A DNA stretch of 10,211 bases. It comes from Planctomycetota bacterium (GTDB lineage: Bacteria > Planctomycetota > Phycisphaerae > WQYP01). Position 1 is the first letter of the stretch. Every line of letters begins with the position of its first letter. Shown here one piece after another: positions 1-7,106 of this stretch. The translations under genes and the position numbers were made by a program. Below the pieces are notes generated by a model. That model did not search any database, was not told where the DNA came from, and was given only the letters and a program-made list of their open reading frames with translations. The stretch is from positions 1-10,211 of the forward strand of contig JAKBAC010000124.1 in NCBI GenBank assembly GCA_021809365.1, in the 5' to 3' direction.

Positions 1-51
1 CCCAGGAATGCAAGCTGTAGAAATGATAGCAAGCGCACGACCCTTTTTCAT
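1..51 (-). CDS. Possible start of a minus-strand gene leaving the window (partial)
   Basis: Reading leftward from an ATG at 51-49 gives 17 open codons to the window edge: MKKGRALAIISTACIPG. A basic start (Lys-Lys, Arg) followed by a small hydrophobic stretch resembles the beginning of an exported protein, but only 17 residues are visible. The only purine-rich sequence upstream (GCAGG) touches the ATG, so no well-placed ribosome binding site supports it. A second short frame (ATG ATG at 77-72, ending in TGA overlapping this ATG) sits just upstream and could be a leader or chance. If real, the gene is divergent from the one at 359 and shares its upstream region. Function cannot be assigned. Confidence 0.3.
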   Translation of the reverse strand, partial: MKKGRALAIISTACIPG

Positions 52-358
52 CCTGCGCGGGTGAGGCTTGGCATCATGGGAGACTAACTTCTAACTCCTA
101 AAGACTAAAACTTAAAATAACCTGGCCATCTTGGCCACCTTAAACCAAACCCGCTAAAATCAACCACCTCCTCCACATGCCCAACCTGGCCACCTTGCAC
201 CCCTAACTTGGACATCTTGGCCACCTTGATCACCAACAATTTTGGCTGCGTACCGGTAACAGTCTCCCGCCGCAACAATTTGCATCGCGGGTCGGATGTG
301 CCTACCATAATGGCGCGATCATTGTCGGCCCGGCTACGTCATCGCGGAGGTATCCTCA
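52..358. other. Gene-poor divergent intergenic region
   Basis: About 300 bases with no convincing gene. The part from about 81 to 260 is richer in A and T than the flanking coding DNA. It holds CTAA-rich sequence with AGACTAA at 81-87 and 102-108, the TTGGCCACCTT-type repeats listed separately, and two copies of CAACAATTT (234-242 and 273-281). A -10-like hexamer CATAAT lies at 306-311, but the nearest -35-like TTGCAT (280-285) is 20 bases away, so no promoter is called. The ribosome binding site GGAGG for the next gene is at 346-350, and GAGG/CCTC at 347-357 could pair across it as a four-base stem. Confidence 0.6.
119..232. repeat. Imperfect short repeats built on TGGCCACCTT
   Basis: Three related copies are visible. 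A 19-base unit at 123-141 recurs at 209-227 with one mismatch, sharing the exact 15-mer CATCTTGGCCACCTT. The middle copy at 183-197 combines AACCTGGCCA (also at 119-128) with TGGCCACCTT. The core TGGCCA is palindromic. Spacing between copies is irregular (about 64 and 22 bases), so this is not a CRISPR array. It may be a degraded tandem repeat or a set of protein-binding sites; nothing in the sequence decides between these. Confidence 0.55.
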
Positions 359-1609
359 ATGAAATTTTTTATCAAGATGGGTGCCTCGGTTTTATTGGCG
401 GCGGCGACCCTGCCCGGTGCCATGGCGGCCGCCGGGCCAGCCACGCTGGTCGTGCATGAATGGGGCACTTTTACATCTTGCGAAGAGGCCAATGGGCACG
501 CCCTTGGCGGCATCAACACGGATGATGAGCCGGTGCCTCCCTTTGTACATGACCTCGTGCCGGGGTTGATCAATGCACTGGGCAAGGGAATTCCTGCCGG
601 GAAGCCCAGCGTGACCATGCGCCTGGAAACGCCCGTGTTGTATTTTTACCCGTCGCCCGGCGCTCCCAAACAACTGGTCAACGTGTTGGTGCGGTTTCGC
701 GGGGGCTGGCTGTCGCAGTATTATCCAGATGCCGTCGCTGTCGCGCCGGGCGTTTCGGTTGGCAAGAATGGGGTAGTGCACATCGGGCCGTTGACCGCAT
801 CCACCGTCGGCTCCCTGCGATGGACAGGCGTTCGCGTCGGTGTTGCACCTGGCGGGCCGAAAACCCTTGACAATGTGTGGACTGCACCGCGGAAGGTTAA
901 AGCCGCCTACGTAGAAGCCGGGGATGGCGAGGTTGAACGGTTTCTGTTTTATCGCGGTGTGGGGCACGTCCGGGCACCGCTGCGTGTGGTGCGCCATGGC
1001 AGCGAACTGGCGATTCACATGCAACGTCTGGCTCCGGGCGAGCCGGCGGTCACCACCGTCGACCAGATATGGCTCACCGAATTCCGTTCGGATGGACGTT
1101 GCGCATTTACCACGCTTGAGAATGTGCATGCCTCCGCACGAACCGGCGTTTTCGCCATCATGCGGGATAATTTTTCAAAAGCCGACTTTTCTCGAGCTAA
1201 ATTAGCAGCGCTTAAACGCAGCATGCATCACCGGCTGGTGTCCGAGGGATTATTTTCCGATGAAGCCACAGCCATGCTAAATACATGGCAGCAGTCTTAC
1301 TTTAAAAGCGGCGGGGAGCGGCTGTTTTTTATCGTGCCGCCGGCATGGACGAATTATTACCTGCCGCTGCGGATTTCATCACACCCGGCCGTAACGCGGG
1401 TAATGATGGGTCGCATTGAGCTTGTTACCCCTCGCCAGAGCGCCGCATTAAAGAACCTTTTTTCAACGAGATGGAATCAGCTCCACATGAAAAAGGCGAT
1501 AGGAGACTACCGGTCGCTGGGCAGATTTGCCTACGCGCTGATAGCCTGGGAACAACGGCGCGTGCATCACGGTATCATGGTTGACGCTCCCGCCCCGTCG
1601 GCAAAATAA
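359..1609 (+). CDS. Exported protein of unknown function, HEWGTF-motif family
   Basis: Encodes 416 residues. The ATG at 359 is supported by GGAGG at 346-350, eight bases upstream. Residues 1-23 form a clear Sec signal peptide: Lys-rich start, hydrophobic core (ASVLLAAATLPG) and an Ala-Met-Ala cleavage site. The mature protein is therefore probably periplasmic or beyond. Soon after comes VVHEWGTFTS (about residues 31-40), followed by a Pro-Pro-Phe-Val-His segment. Near residues 320-356 are 'RLFFIVPPAW' and 'MMGRIEL'. I associate these landmarks at the two ends with a family of uncharacterised secreted proteins common in planctomycetes and acidobacteria; this is from memory, not from a search. 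Between them lie beta-rich stretches. I see no catalytic motif or membrane anchor beyond the signal peptide. The gene stands alone on the plus strand and converges on the minus-strand operon that follows. Confidence 0.9.
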   Translation: MKFFIKMGASVLLAAATLPGAMAAAGPATLVVHEWGTFTSCEEANGHALGGINTDDEPVPPFVHDLVPGLINALGKGIPAGKPSVTMRLETPVLYFYPSPGAPKQLVNVLVRFRGGWLSQYYPDAVAVAPGVSVGKNGVVHIGPLTASTVGSLRWTGVRVGVAPGGPKTLDNVWTAPRKVKAAYVEAGDGEVERFLFYRGVGHVRAPLRVVRHGSELAIHMQRLAPGEPAVTTVDQIWLTEFRSDGRCAFTTLENVHASARTGVFAIMRDNFSKADFSRAKLAALKRSMHHRLVSEGLFSDEATAMLNTWQQSYFKSGGERLFFIVPPAWTNYYLPLRISSHPAVTRVMMGRIELVTPRQSAALKNLFSTRWNQLHMKKAIGDYRSLGRFAYALIAWEQRRVHHGIMVDAPAPSAK

Positions 1610-1685
1610 ATTAAAGGAAAACGGCGACGCGGCTAGTTTTTCTATTTTACTCACAGATCATTGATCCTGCTGCCTGGAAGGCACA
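1610..1685. other. Convergent intergenic gap with two small inverted repeats
   Basis: This short stretch lies between the plus-strand gene ending at 1609 and the minus-strand genes coming from the right. It contains GATCA-T-TGATC at 1656-1666 and TGCCT-GGA-AGGCA at 1671-1683, each with five-base arms. A T-rich run lies at about 1636-1648, after a GC-rich but unpaired stretch. Neither hairpin is followed by a clean run of T on the appropriate strand, so I do not call a rho-independent terminator, although transcripts from both sides probably end near here. Confidence 0.4.
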
Positions 1686-1817
1686 TCATGGGAGCAACAG
1701 GTCACGCCGGCGCATCGCGGCGATTACTCGGACAGGCTCCTGGATAATTCCCAACCGAGGTGCCGCGAAATCGTCTTCCACGGCCTGTTTCGGCAACTTC
1801 CGCACCAGGTTTGACAT
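1686..1817 (-). CDS. Possible 43-residue protein coupled to the ATPase gene
   Basis: The ATPase stop codon overlaps an ATG as TAATG (1819-1815), and the new frame runs 43 sense codons to a TGA at 1688-1686. One-base overlaps of this kind are typical of translationally coupled genes in an operon. The peptide starts MSNLVRKLPKQAVEDDF and ends in an arginine-rich, leucine-rich tail (MRRRDLLLP). Roughly two thirds of its third codon positions are G or C, in line with the surrounding genes. No signal peptide, clear membrane segment or known motif is visible, and it resembles no family I recognise. It may be a small accessory protein of the type VII-like cluster or a chance frame. It is the last gene before the convergent gap. 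Confidence 0.4.
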   Translation of the reverse strand: MSNLVRKLPKQAVEDDFAAPRLGIIQEPVRVIAAMRRRDLLLP

Positions 1818-4800
1818 TATTTTTCCCGTTGATGGCTTTGAATCCATACCGCCCCGGGCAGGGCATAAGGACGGAATTTTTCCATGACGCCCTGTTCCTC
1901 ACTGCAGGATAACGCCCGGTAGAAGCCGAGATTATTGGCGGCGGGCGAATCGATTAAACTGCTGGAATCGGCGGCACTCATTTGAAAGAGTACGCGGTTA
2001 TCAAATTCCCGCTGCGCCGATCGTTCAAACGTGCGTTCCAGGGACGCTAACGTATCAACCCAAGTTAATATATGGATTCCAACCGCCGGGCCGTCACGCA
2101 GAATTTCGCCGAATTCCTTGCCGGGGTTGGGGGCTTTGGCCTCATCGCCTGACGACATGGAGAAGCTGAAGTCGTCTTCGCTTTTCCGCAACATGCGATA
2201 CCGCTGCAAAGCGTAGATACAAATAAATATCTCCGGGGCATTGGGTGACTCTTCAGCCAGCCGACGGTGAACTTCCTGATTGACCGCGTGGATGGTATCT
2301 CCAATGCTTCGCCATTCGACTATTTGCACGTCCGGCCCCAGTGCGGGCTGGAGTCGTTCAAATGTTCCGGCCAGGCGGGAATCTGCCGCCAGCCCATCCA
2401 TGATATAAAATTTTGCCCCACCAGAGGGGTACTGTGCCGTCAGAGAAATTAACGACCAGACCATCAGCGACAGGGCTTGTTCCTCCTGCTGCCCGACCAG
2501 CAGAACATTGGAGCCGCTTTGCCGCCGCAGGGTCAAAAGCGTAGGCTCTTTAATGGCGACAGGCTCGCCAATCCAGGCCCGGGCCGAGGTTGGAATATCG
2601 GTGGGTCTGCCGCCGGCCAGCAGAGCAGTCAGTTGCTTATTCATCTGCGCATCCGCTGGAGCGTTGCCTTCAAAAATGACCGGTGGCTCGTGGTTGATGG
2701 CAGCGGCCTTAGCCCGAACACCGATTCGATCCAGATAAATTTCCCGCTTTTCATCGGGCAGCCATGCCACCTGAAAGGGGCTGTTGGCCTCCACCAGGCC
2801 GCCGGCATCGTTATAAATGGCGGCGCCCGGGCGGGAAAGCAGACGCGCCGCCGAGTTATTATCTCCAAGGATAATCTGCGAATCGGCTTCACTGACCTGC
2901 AAGGCAATACGCACTGCCATTTGGCCAATGGTGCTGCGGGCCAATCCGGAAGTACCGCCAATTGTCTGTGATCCCAGCAGCAGATGAATGCCAAAGGCTC
3001 GGCCTTGCCGCACCAGGCGATCCATCAATAAGCCGGCCTGTTGCGCCAGTTTGTCATCTTCGGAAAAAAATTCCTGGAATTCATCAATCACCAGCAGCGT
3101 CCGGGGCAGGTTTTGTGCTCCGGAACTGCGGCGATAAGAAGGCAGGTCCTGCACGCCGGCTTTGCGGAATAATTCGCCCCGGCGGCCCAATTCCACGTCC
3201 AGGCGTTCCAGAACGCTTAACCCAAACTCGCGATCACTTTCCACGGCAATCGCCCGCGCATGAGGCAGGTAATGCGTGGCATAGGTTTTAAATTCCACGC
3301 CCTTTTTGAAGTCAATCAGATAAAGCTCAATTTGGTCCGGTGAATACCACATGGCCAGATTTGTCACAATCGCATGCAGCAGGGTGGATTTGCCGGAACC
3401 AGTCTTTCCGGCCAGCAGCCCATGCTGCGCCATGGCCCGGCCCAGGCGCAACATCTGCAGCCGCGTGGCACCCATGCGGCCGATCGGGACAGCCAGGCCG
3501 TCGGCACTGTCGAGCGTCCAGAATTCCTCATCAGCCGGCGCGATGGTATCAAAGGAGACTTCTACATTCTGACTGGCTTTGGCAGCCAAACCGATTTTAT
3601 CCAATAAGGGTGTAAGCACATCCTCGCCGGGCGGCTGATCCAGTGACAAGGGAAACTGGCCCAGCACCTCATCCTTCCAACCGAAGGCTTCCCCCTTCTG
3701 CATAACATTGACGCAATGCGCGGCAATATCCTCCAGCTGCGCTGCGGAGGTTGCGGGAAGTTGCATATCACCGGCTGCCAGCAGATATACACCGCAACGC
3801 GCGCCGGTCGCGGCAATACTGGCCAGCCGGCGCAGGGTATCCCGCTCAAAACCAGTTGGAAAATCAGCAATCACGACAAACCGGTATGGCTCGGCCAGTT
3901 CACCGGCCTGCGCGTTGTAATCATCAATGGTGGCAAATTCGTTCCGCAGGTATTTTTGAATGACCGTTTCCATGTGTTCCGTGAGATCTGACAGTCGCTG
4001 TTCAATTTGCTCCGGCCGCGTCCAGATGCGTCCGCCCACCAGCGCCTCATCATGATCCGCCAGGCGCATGAACCCCGCAAAATTCTGCCCCAGTCCCACA
4101 GGATCAATGATAGTAAATCTGGCCCGGCCCGGCGGCAATTGCGTAAGAATGCTGATCATCACGGATTGCAGCATCCGCAGCGCTGCGGGCCGCCCGGTAC
4201 GATCGTAGCGCACCAGCATGGAGGCGCCAAAGGGAAATTCCAGCATCGCCGGCGCGGTAAACGCTTGCGGGAATTCCAGCTTTACCGCATCACCTTTAAC
4301 ACCGGCAGCCACGGCCTTTTTGAGGTCCACCACAAACTCACCGAAGCGGATGACTTTCGGAAACAGGTTGGACGGCGTCCAGTTTTCCCAGGACTGCGGG
4401 GCGGGCGGGTTACCATTCTCTACCTTAGACGCATGTCCATTTGTGTGTTCATCAGGCGAGGCCGTCTGCGTGTGCGCCAACCCGCTTTTCAACCGGTTTT
4501 TCAAATCCACCATGGACTGATCATAGCGCCGCCGATTTTCCGCCAGAGAGTCATCGTATCGACGTTGAGCCGCGAGAACATCGGCATCATGCTGCTGCTG
4601 CAGGGCCTGATTTTGAGAATCGCTCTGCTCTTGGGCGGCCCCGACAGCGGCGGCGCGGTGCGCTTCACTATCAGCTTTGCTCTTATCGAACTGCTGTTGT
4701 GATTCCTGATGCTGCCCGGCGCGGCGGCCCTCAATGGTTTGTGCAGCTCCGACGGCCTTTTGTTTCAGGTCCTGCAACTCGCGTAACGCTCTGTTGCGCG

Positions 4801-5773
4801 TGTCGGCAAAGTAGGCCTCATGCCGCTGGGCTACCAGTTCCGCGTGTTCCTTGGCCGCCTGTCTCGCTGCAGCAATGGCGGCATTCAGCGGTTGATTGAT
4901 CGCCAGCAAGTTGGCTTTAGCCCACGAGCGCAGCACGAGTCCCAGAATAACCGCACCCACCAAGGCCCCCCCCACCGCCATGGCAATCACGTTGACCTGC
5001 ACCGGGGCCGAACCGGACAGGCCGTAAGCCACTCCCGCAGATGCTGCACACAGCAATACCAGAAAGATCCATGGCGTAACGCCGTAAACCAGCCGTGGCA
5101 GCAACAATCCGCGCAGGGCGGCCAATTCTCTCCGGGCTGATTCCAATTGCGTGACCATCGCGGCCCGCAGGTCCTGACCGGCAAGTGCCGCAGCGCCCGG
5201 CGTTTCCGCTGGCGGCGGCGGGCGACGGAAACAGCGGGCCATCAAAGCCGCTGCGGATTGCGCTACTTCTGACAGAGCCTGTTCATGCTCCTGGAACACT
5301 TTGCTTAGCTCTTCATCTTCCGCACGGATCTGATTGCGTGCTGTTTCAACTTCTCCTTCGGCCAGCCATTTAGCTTCTTCGATCTGATTGCGGACTTTTC
5401 GCTGGGCCTCGGTATGTTCCCATTTCATGCCCGCTTGCGCCTGATTATATTCTTCCGCACACTGGACCAGACGCTCCTGATAATCGGCGGCAATTTTCTC
5501 CAGGGTGCGTTCACGTTGCGCAGCGAGTTTTTCAACCTCTGTTGAATATTGGCTCTCGATTTGCGTCAGTGTGTTGTTGAGATCTTTTTTGGCCTGATCA
5601 TTGGCGCCGCGAAATTGCCGCAAAAATTGCCCTTCCTGCGTGGCACACTGGACAGCCAGAGCCAGCAGATCGCGCAAAATGGTTCTCTGCGTGTCCCGCT
5701 GAGGACATGGGGCACCATGCTTTTGCGGCAAGGAGGAAACGGGTGGATCAGACTGCGGATGTAACTGGGTCAT
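1817..5773 (-). CDS. FtsK/SpoIIIE-type ATPase, EssC/EccC-like, with coiled coils and membrane pair
   Basis: Encodes 1318 residues. Order of parts: a long Gln/Glu/Ala-rich coiled coil (about 25-175); two membrane segments (about 230-252 and 260-281); a second coiled coil (about 285-430); then three ATPase-like domains. The first (about 490-690) has RecA-like strands such as FTIIDPVGLG and YRFVVIADF but no Walker A. The second carries the Walker A GKTGSGKST at 789-797 (Lys795), the Walker B LLVIDEF with Asp897-Glu898, and a later LLLGSQT strand. The third (from about 1060) has VGQQEEQAL at about 1093-1101, where the Lys-Ser/Thr of Walker A is lost. In type VII secretion the EssC/EccC ATPase is a membrane-bound protein with tandem FtsK domains that powers export of WXG100 proteins. 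The adjacent WXG-like genes favour that role over DNA translocation. The ATG at 5773 follows GTGAGG about 11 bases upstream. The direction of transport and the substrate are unknown. Confidence 0.9.
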   Translation of the reverse strand: MTQLHPQSDPPVSSLPQKHGAPCPQRDTQRTILRDLLALAVQCATQEGQFLRQFRGANDQAKKDLNNTLTQIESQYSTEVEKLAAQRERTLEKIAADYQERLVQCAEEYNQAQAGMKWEHTEAQRKVRNQIEEAKWLAEGEVETARNQIRAEDEELSKVFQEHEQALSEVAQSAAALMARCFRRPPPPAETPGAAALAGQDLRAAMVTQLESARRELAALRGLLLPRLVYGVTPWIFLVLLCAASAGVAYGLSGSAPVQVNVIAMAVGGALVGAVILGLVLRSWAKANLLAINQPLNAAIAAARQAAKEHAELVAQRHEAYFADTRNRALRELQDLKQKAVGAAQTIEGRRAGQHQESQQQFDKSKADSEAHRAAAVGAAQEQSDSQNQALQQQHDADVLAAQRRYDDSLAENRRRYDQSMVDLKNRLKSGLAHTQTASPDEHTNGHASKVENGNPPAPQSWENWTPSNLFPKVIRFGEFVVDLKKAVAAGVKGDAVKLEFPQAFTAPAMLEFPFGASMLVRYDRTGRPAALRMLQSVMISILTQLPPGRARFTIIDPVGLGQNFAGFMRLADHDEALVGGRIWTRPEQIEQRLSDLTEHMETVIQKYLRNEFATIDDYNAQAGELAEPYRFVVIADFPTGFERDTLRRLASIAATGARCGVYLLAAGDMQLPATSAAQLEDIAAHCVNVMQKGEAFGWKDEVLGQFPLSLDQPPGEDVLTPLLDKIGLAAKASQNVEVSFDTIAPADEEFWTLDSADGLAVPIGRMGATRLQMLRLGRAMAQHGLLAGKTGSGKSTLLHAIVTNLAMWYSPDQIELYLIDFKKGVEFKTYATHYLPHARAIAVESDREFGLSVLERLDVELGRRGELFRKAGVQDLPSYRRSSGAQNLPRTLLVIDEFQEFFSEDDKLAQQAGLLMDRLVRQGRAFGIHLLLGSQTIGGTSGLARSTIGQMAVRIALQVSEADSQIILGDNNSAARLLSRPGAAIYNDAGGLVEANSPFQVAWLPDEKREIYLDRIGVRAKAAAINHEPPVIFEGNAPADAQMNKQLTALLAGGRPTDIPTSARAWIGEPVAIKEPTLLTLRRQSGSNVLLVGQQEEQALSLMVWSLISLTAQYPSGGAKFYIMDGLAADSRLAGTFERLQPALGPDVQIVEWRSIGDTIHAVNQEVHRRLAEESPNAPEIFICIYALQRYRMLRKSEDDFSFSMSSGDEAKAPNPGKEFGEILRDGPAVGIHILTWVDTLASLERTFERSAQREFDNRVLFQMSAADSSSLIDSPAANNLGFYRALSCSEEQGVMEKFRPYALPGAVWIQSHQREK

Positions 5774-5797
5774 GGGTATTAAAGCCTCACCACGAAT

Positions 5798-6010
5798 TTA
5801 CTGACAATCGCGACGCACCTGTGTAAGCACCATGGCGATATGCTCCATGGCGTTAGCGGCCGCGTGGAGGTCGGTAGCCAGCGGTTCAAGAAATTTCTTT
5901 TCAAAACGGGCGCTGGCCTCATCATTCCAGCCGAATTTCACTTCCTCCCAGCTTAGCTGCAGGTGATTCAGTGCCTTGCCCAGTTGCCCGCGTCCTTCAT
6001 AAACGCCCAT
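5798..6010 (-). CDS. 70-residue WXG-like protein
   Basis: This small helical protein starts MGVYEGRGQLGKALNHL and carries two tryptophans. The second begins Trp28-Asn29-Asp30, followed by Phe36 and Phe40. That matches the turn region of a WXG100 helical hairpin, except that Asp replaces Gly. The length is shorter than the usual 90-100 residues of WXG100 proteins. The frame stays open upstream of the ATG at 6010, but no in-frame start codon lies closer to the preceding gene, and the GRG-rich start fits what I remember of planctomycete relatives. It ends 24 bases before the ATPase start, so co-translation is likely. No C-terminal YxxxD/E export signal is present. It could be a partner or substrate of the ATPase, or a heterodimer partner of the other WXG-like protein. 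Confidence 0.8.
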   Translation of the reverse strand: MGVYEGRGQLGKALNHLQLSWEEVKFGWNDEASARFEKKFLEPLATDLHAAANAMEHIAMVLTQVRRDCQ

Positions 6011-6069
6011 AAAATAGCCCGCCTTGTACTTGCACCATTTTTCAACTTCGCAGCGACAGGCTGGTACGT

Positions 6070-7098
6070 TTACTTTCGCTGCGTGCCGACATCCCGCCCC
6101 TGGGGGTCTTTAATCTCTGCGGTTCCCTGAGCATTCAATATAACCGAAAAGCCCACCGGGAGTTTCAGAATTTTAAGCCACTCCGGAGTTACTTGTTCAA
6201 TCTCGGCCAGTGTAATCGACCGCCATGGGCCGGGGGCTTTATCCAGCGGAGCAAGGCTCCAGCCCGTGTCATCAGGTGATAGCGGCTGGCTGTGCACCAG
6301 CATCAGCATGCGCGATTCGTTATTCGTTGATGGCGCGAAAGTTACTTTCGCCTCCCCATTTAACGTTCCGCCATCATGGATAAGCGCGTCAAGGGCGTTC
6401 CGCTGCGGATCAGTTAATTTCGGTGTGGAAAAGGGCCAATCTTTTTGCGGCAATGCCGTGCGACGCTCGTCGGGGCTGGGAAGTACCGGTTCATTTTCAG
6501 CGCGCTTAGCGGCCTGATCTTCCGGCCCTTGCGCTCCGCGGGACATCACCGCGCCATCCGTTGCAGGGACAGCCGTAAACTGCCCGGCGTTTTCAGAACT
6601 CACACTGCCGGGGCTTGCAATTGCGGCGTATGCCTGCAATTCGGCGACCAGCCGTTCCAGATGGGCTACGCCCGCGGGCACCAGCGATTCCACGCTGGTG
6701 GCAAGGCGCTGCAGAGAACCTTTATAGAGTTCCACTTCCTTTTGTAACGCCCGCGTCCAGCGCCGCACATTGGCCAACTTCTGTTCGGCCTCGGTCAATC
6801 GGATCACGGCGCGTTGTAATTCTTTTTGCTCCTCAATGGCGGATAGCGGCCTTCCGGAATGATCCTTAAAAAGTTTCTTCATACGAACCGCCTCTTTGGC
6901 CCGTTCAACGGCGGTTTGGCGTTTGCGTGTTTGATCTTTCCAGAAGCTTTCCTGTTCAATTTCCAGCCAGAGCATGGTGCGGCGAAGCTCGGAATCCGCA
7001 TCTTCCAGGGCGGCATTGGCCGTGGCCTGAAACTTCCACAGCACCGCCTGAAAGCCGGTCAGCAAATCCACAGATTCAACGCGAGCGCTCTCGGCCAT
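6070..7098 (-). CDS. Coiled-coil protein of the type VII-like cluster, unknown function
   Basis: Encodes 342 residues. Residues 10-160 are strongly helical and charged, with heptad-like Leu/Ala spacing and conserved-looking Trp residues (Trp44, Trp53, Trp114). Residues 161-220 form a low-complexity Pro/Ser/Glu linker. Residues 225-340 look like a separate mixed globular domain (for example KVTFAPS, MLMLVHS, FSVILNAQG). There is no signal peptide or membrane segment, so it is probably cytoplasmic. The start is well supported: AGGA at 7108-7105 lies six bases before the ATG and overlaps the stop codon of the preceding WXG-like gene. Its place between two WXG-like genes and upstream of the ATPase suggests a structural or chaperone role in the same machine. 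I recall similar coiled-coil proteins next to WXG100 and FtsK genes in planctomycetes, but not a named family. Confidence 0.85.
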   Translation of the reverse strand: MAESARVESVDLLTGFQAVLWKFQATANAALEDADSELRRTMLWLEIEQESFWKDQTRKRQTAVERAKEAVRMKKLFKDHSGRPLSAIEEQKELQRAVIRLTEAEQKLANVRRWTRALQKEVELYKGSLQRLATSVESLVPAGVAHLERLVAELQAYAAIASPGSVSSENAGQFTAVPATDGAVMSRGAQGPEDQAAKRAENEPVLPSPDERRTALPQKDWPFSTPKLTDPQRNALDALIHDGGTLNGEAKVTFAPSTNNESRMLMLVHSQPLSPDDTGWSLAPLDKAPGPWRSITLAEIEQVTPEWLKILKLPVGFSVILNAQGTAEIKDPQGRDVGTQRK

Positions 7099-7106
7099 AT
7101 TCTGTC

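Noticed and set aside
119..232. CRISPR array
   Set aside because: Repeat copies are too short, unequal and irregularly spaced, with no cas genes nearby.
392..1129. A 245-codon open frame on the minus strand
   Set aside because: It lies wholly opposite the exported-protein gene at 359-1609, is rich in His, Arg, Pro and Cys, and has no plausible domain or ribosome binding site; it is an antisense shadow.
1656..1683. Rho-independent terminator
   Set aside because: The two inverted repeats have only five-base arms and no adjoining T run in either direction.
72..1694. The 11-mer CATCATGGGAG at 72-82 and again at 1684-1694, considered as flanking direct repeats of a mobile unit
   Set aside because: Several 11-base matches are expected by chance in 10 kb, and nothing between the copies resembles a transposase or integrase.
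4007..4702. A 231-codon open frame on the plus strand
   Set aside because: It is antisense to the ATPase gene, with Arg/His-rich composition typical of shadow frames in GC-rich coding DNA.
1817..5773. Reading the large ATPase as a chromosomal DNA translocase (FtsK of cell division)
   Set aside because: It has two rather than four membrane segments, three tandem ATPase-like domains, no visible C-terminal gamma domain, and WXG-like neighbours, which fit an EssC/EccC-like role better.
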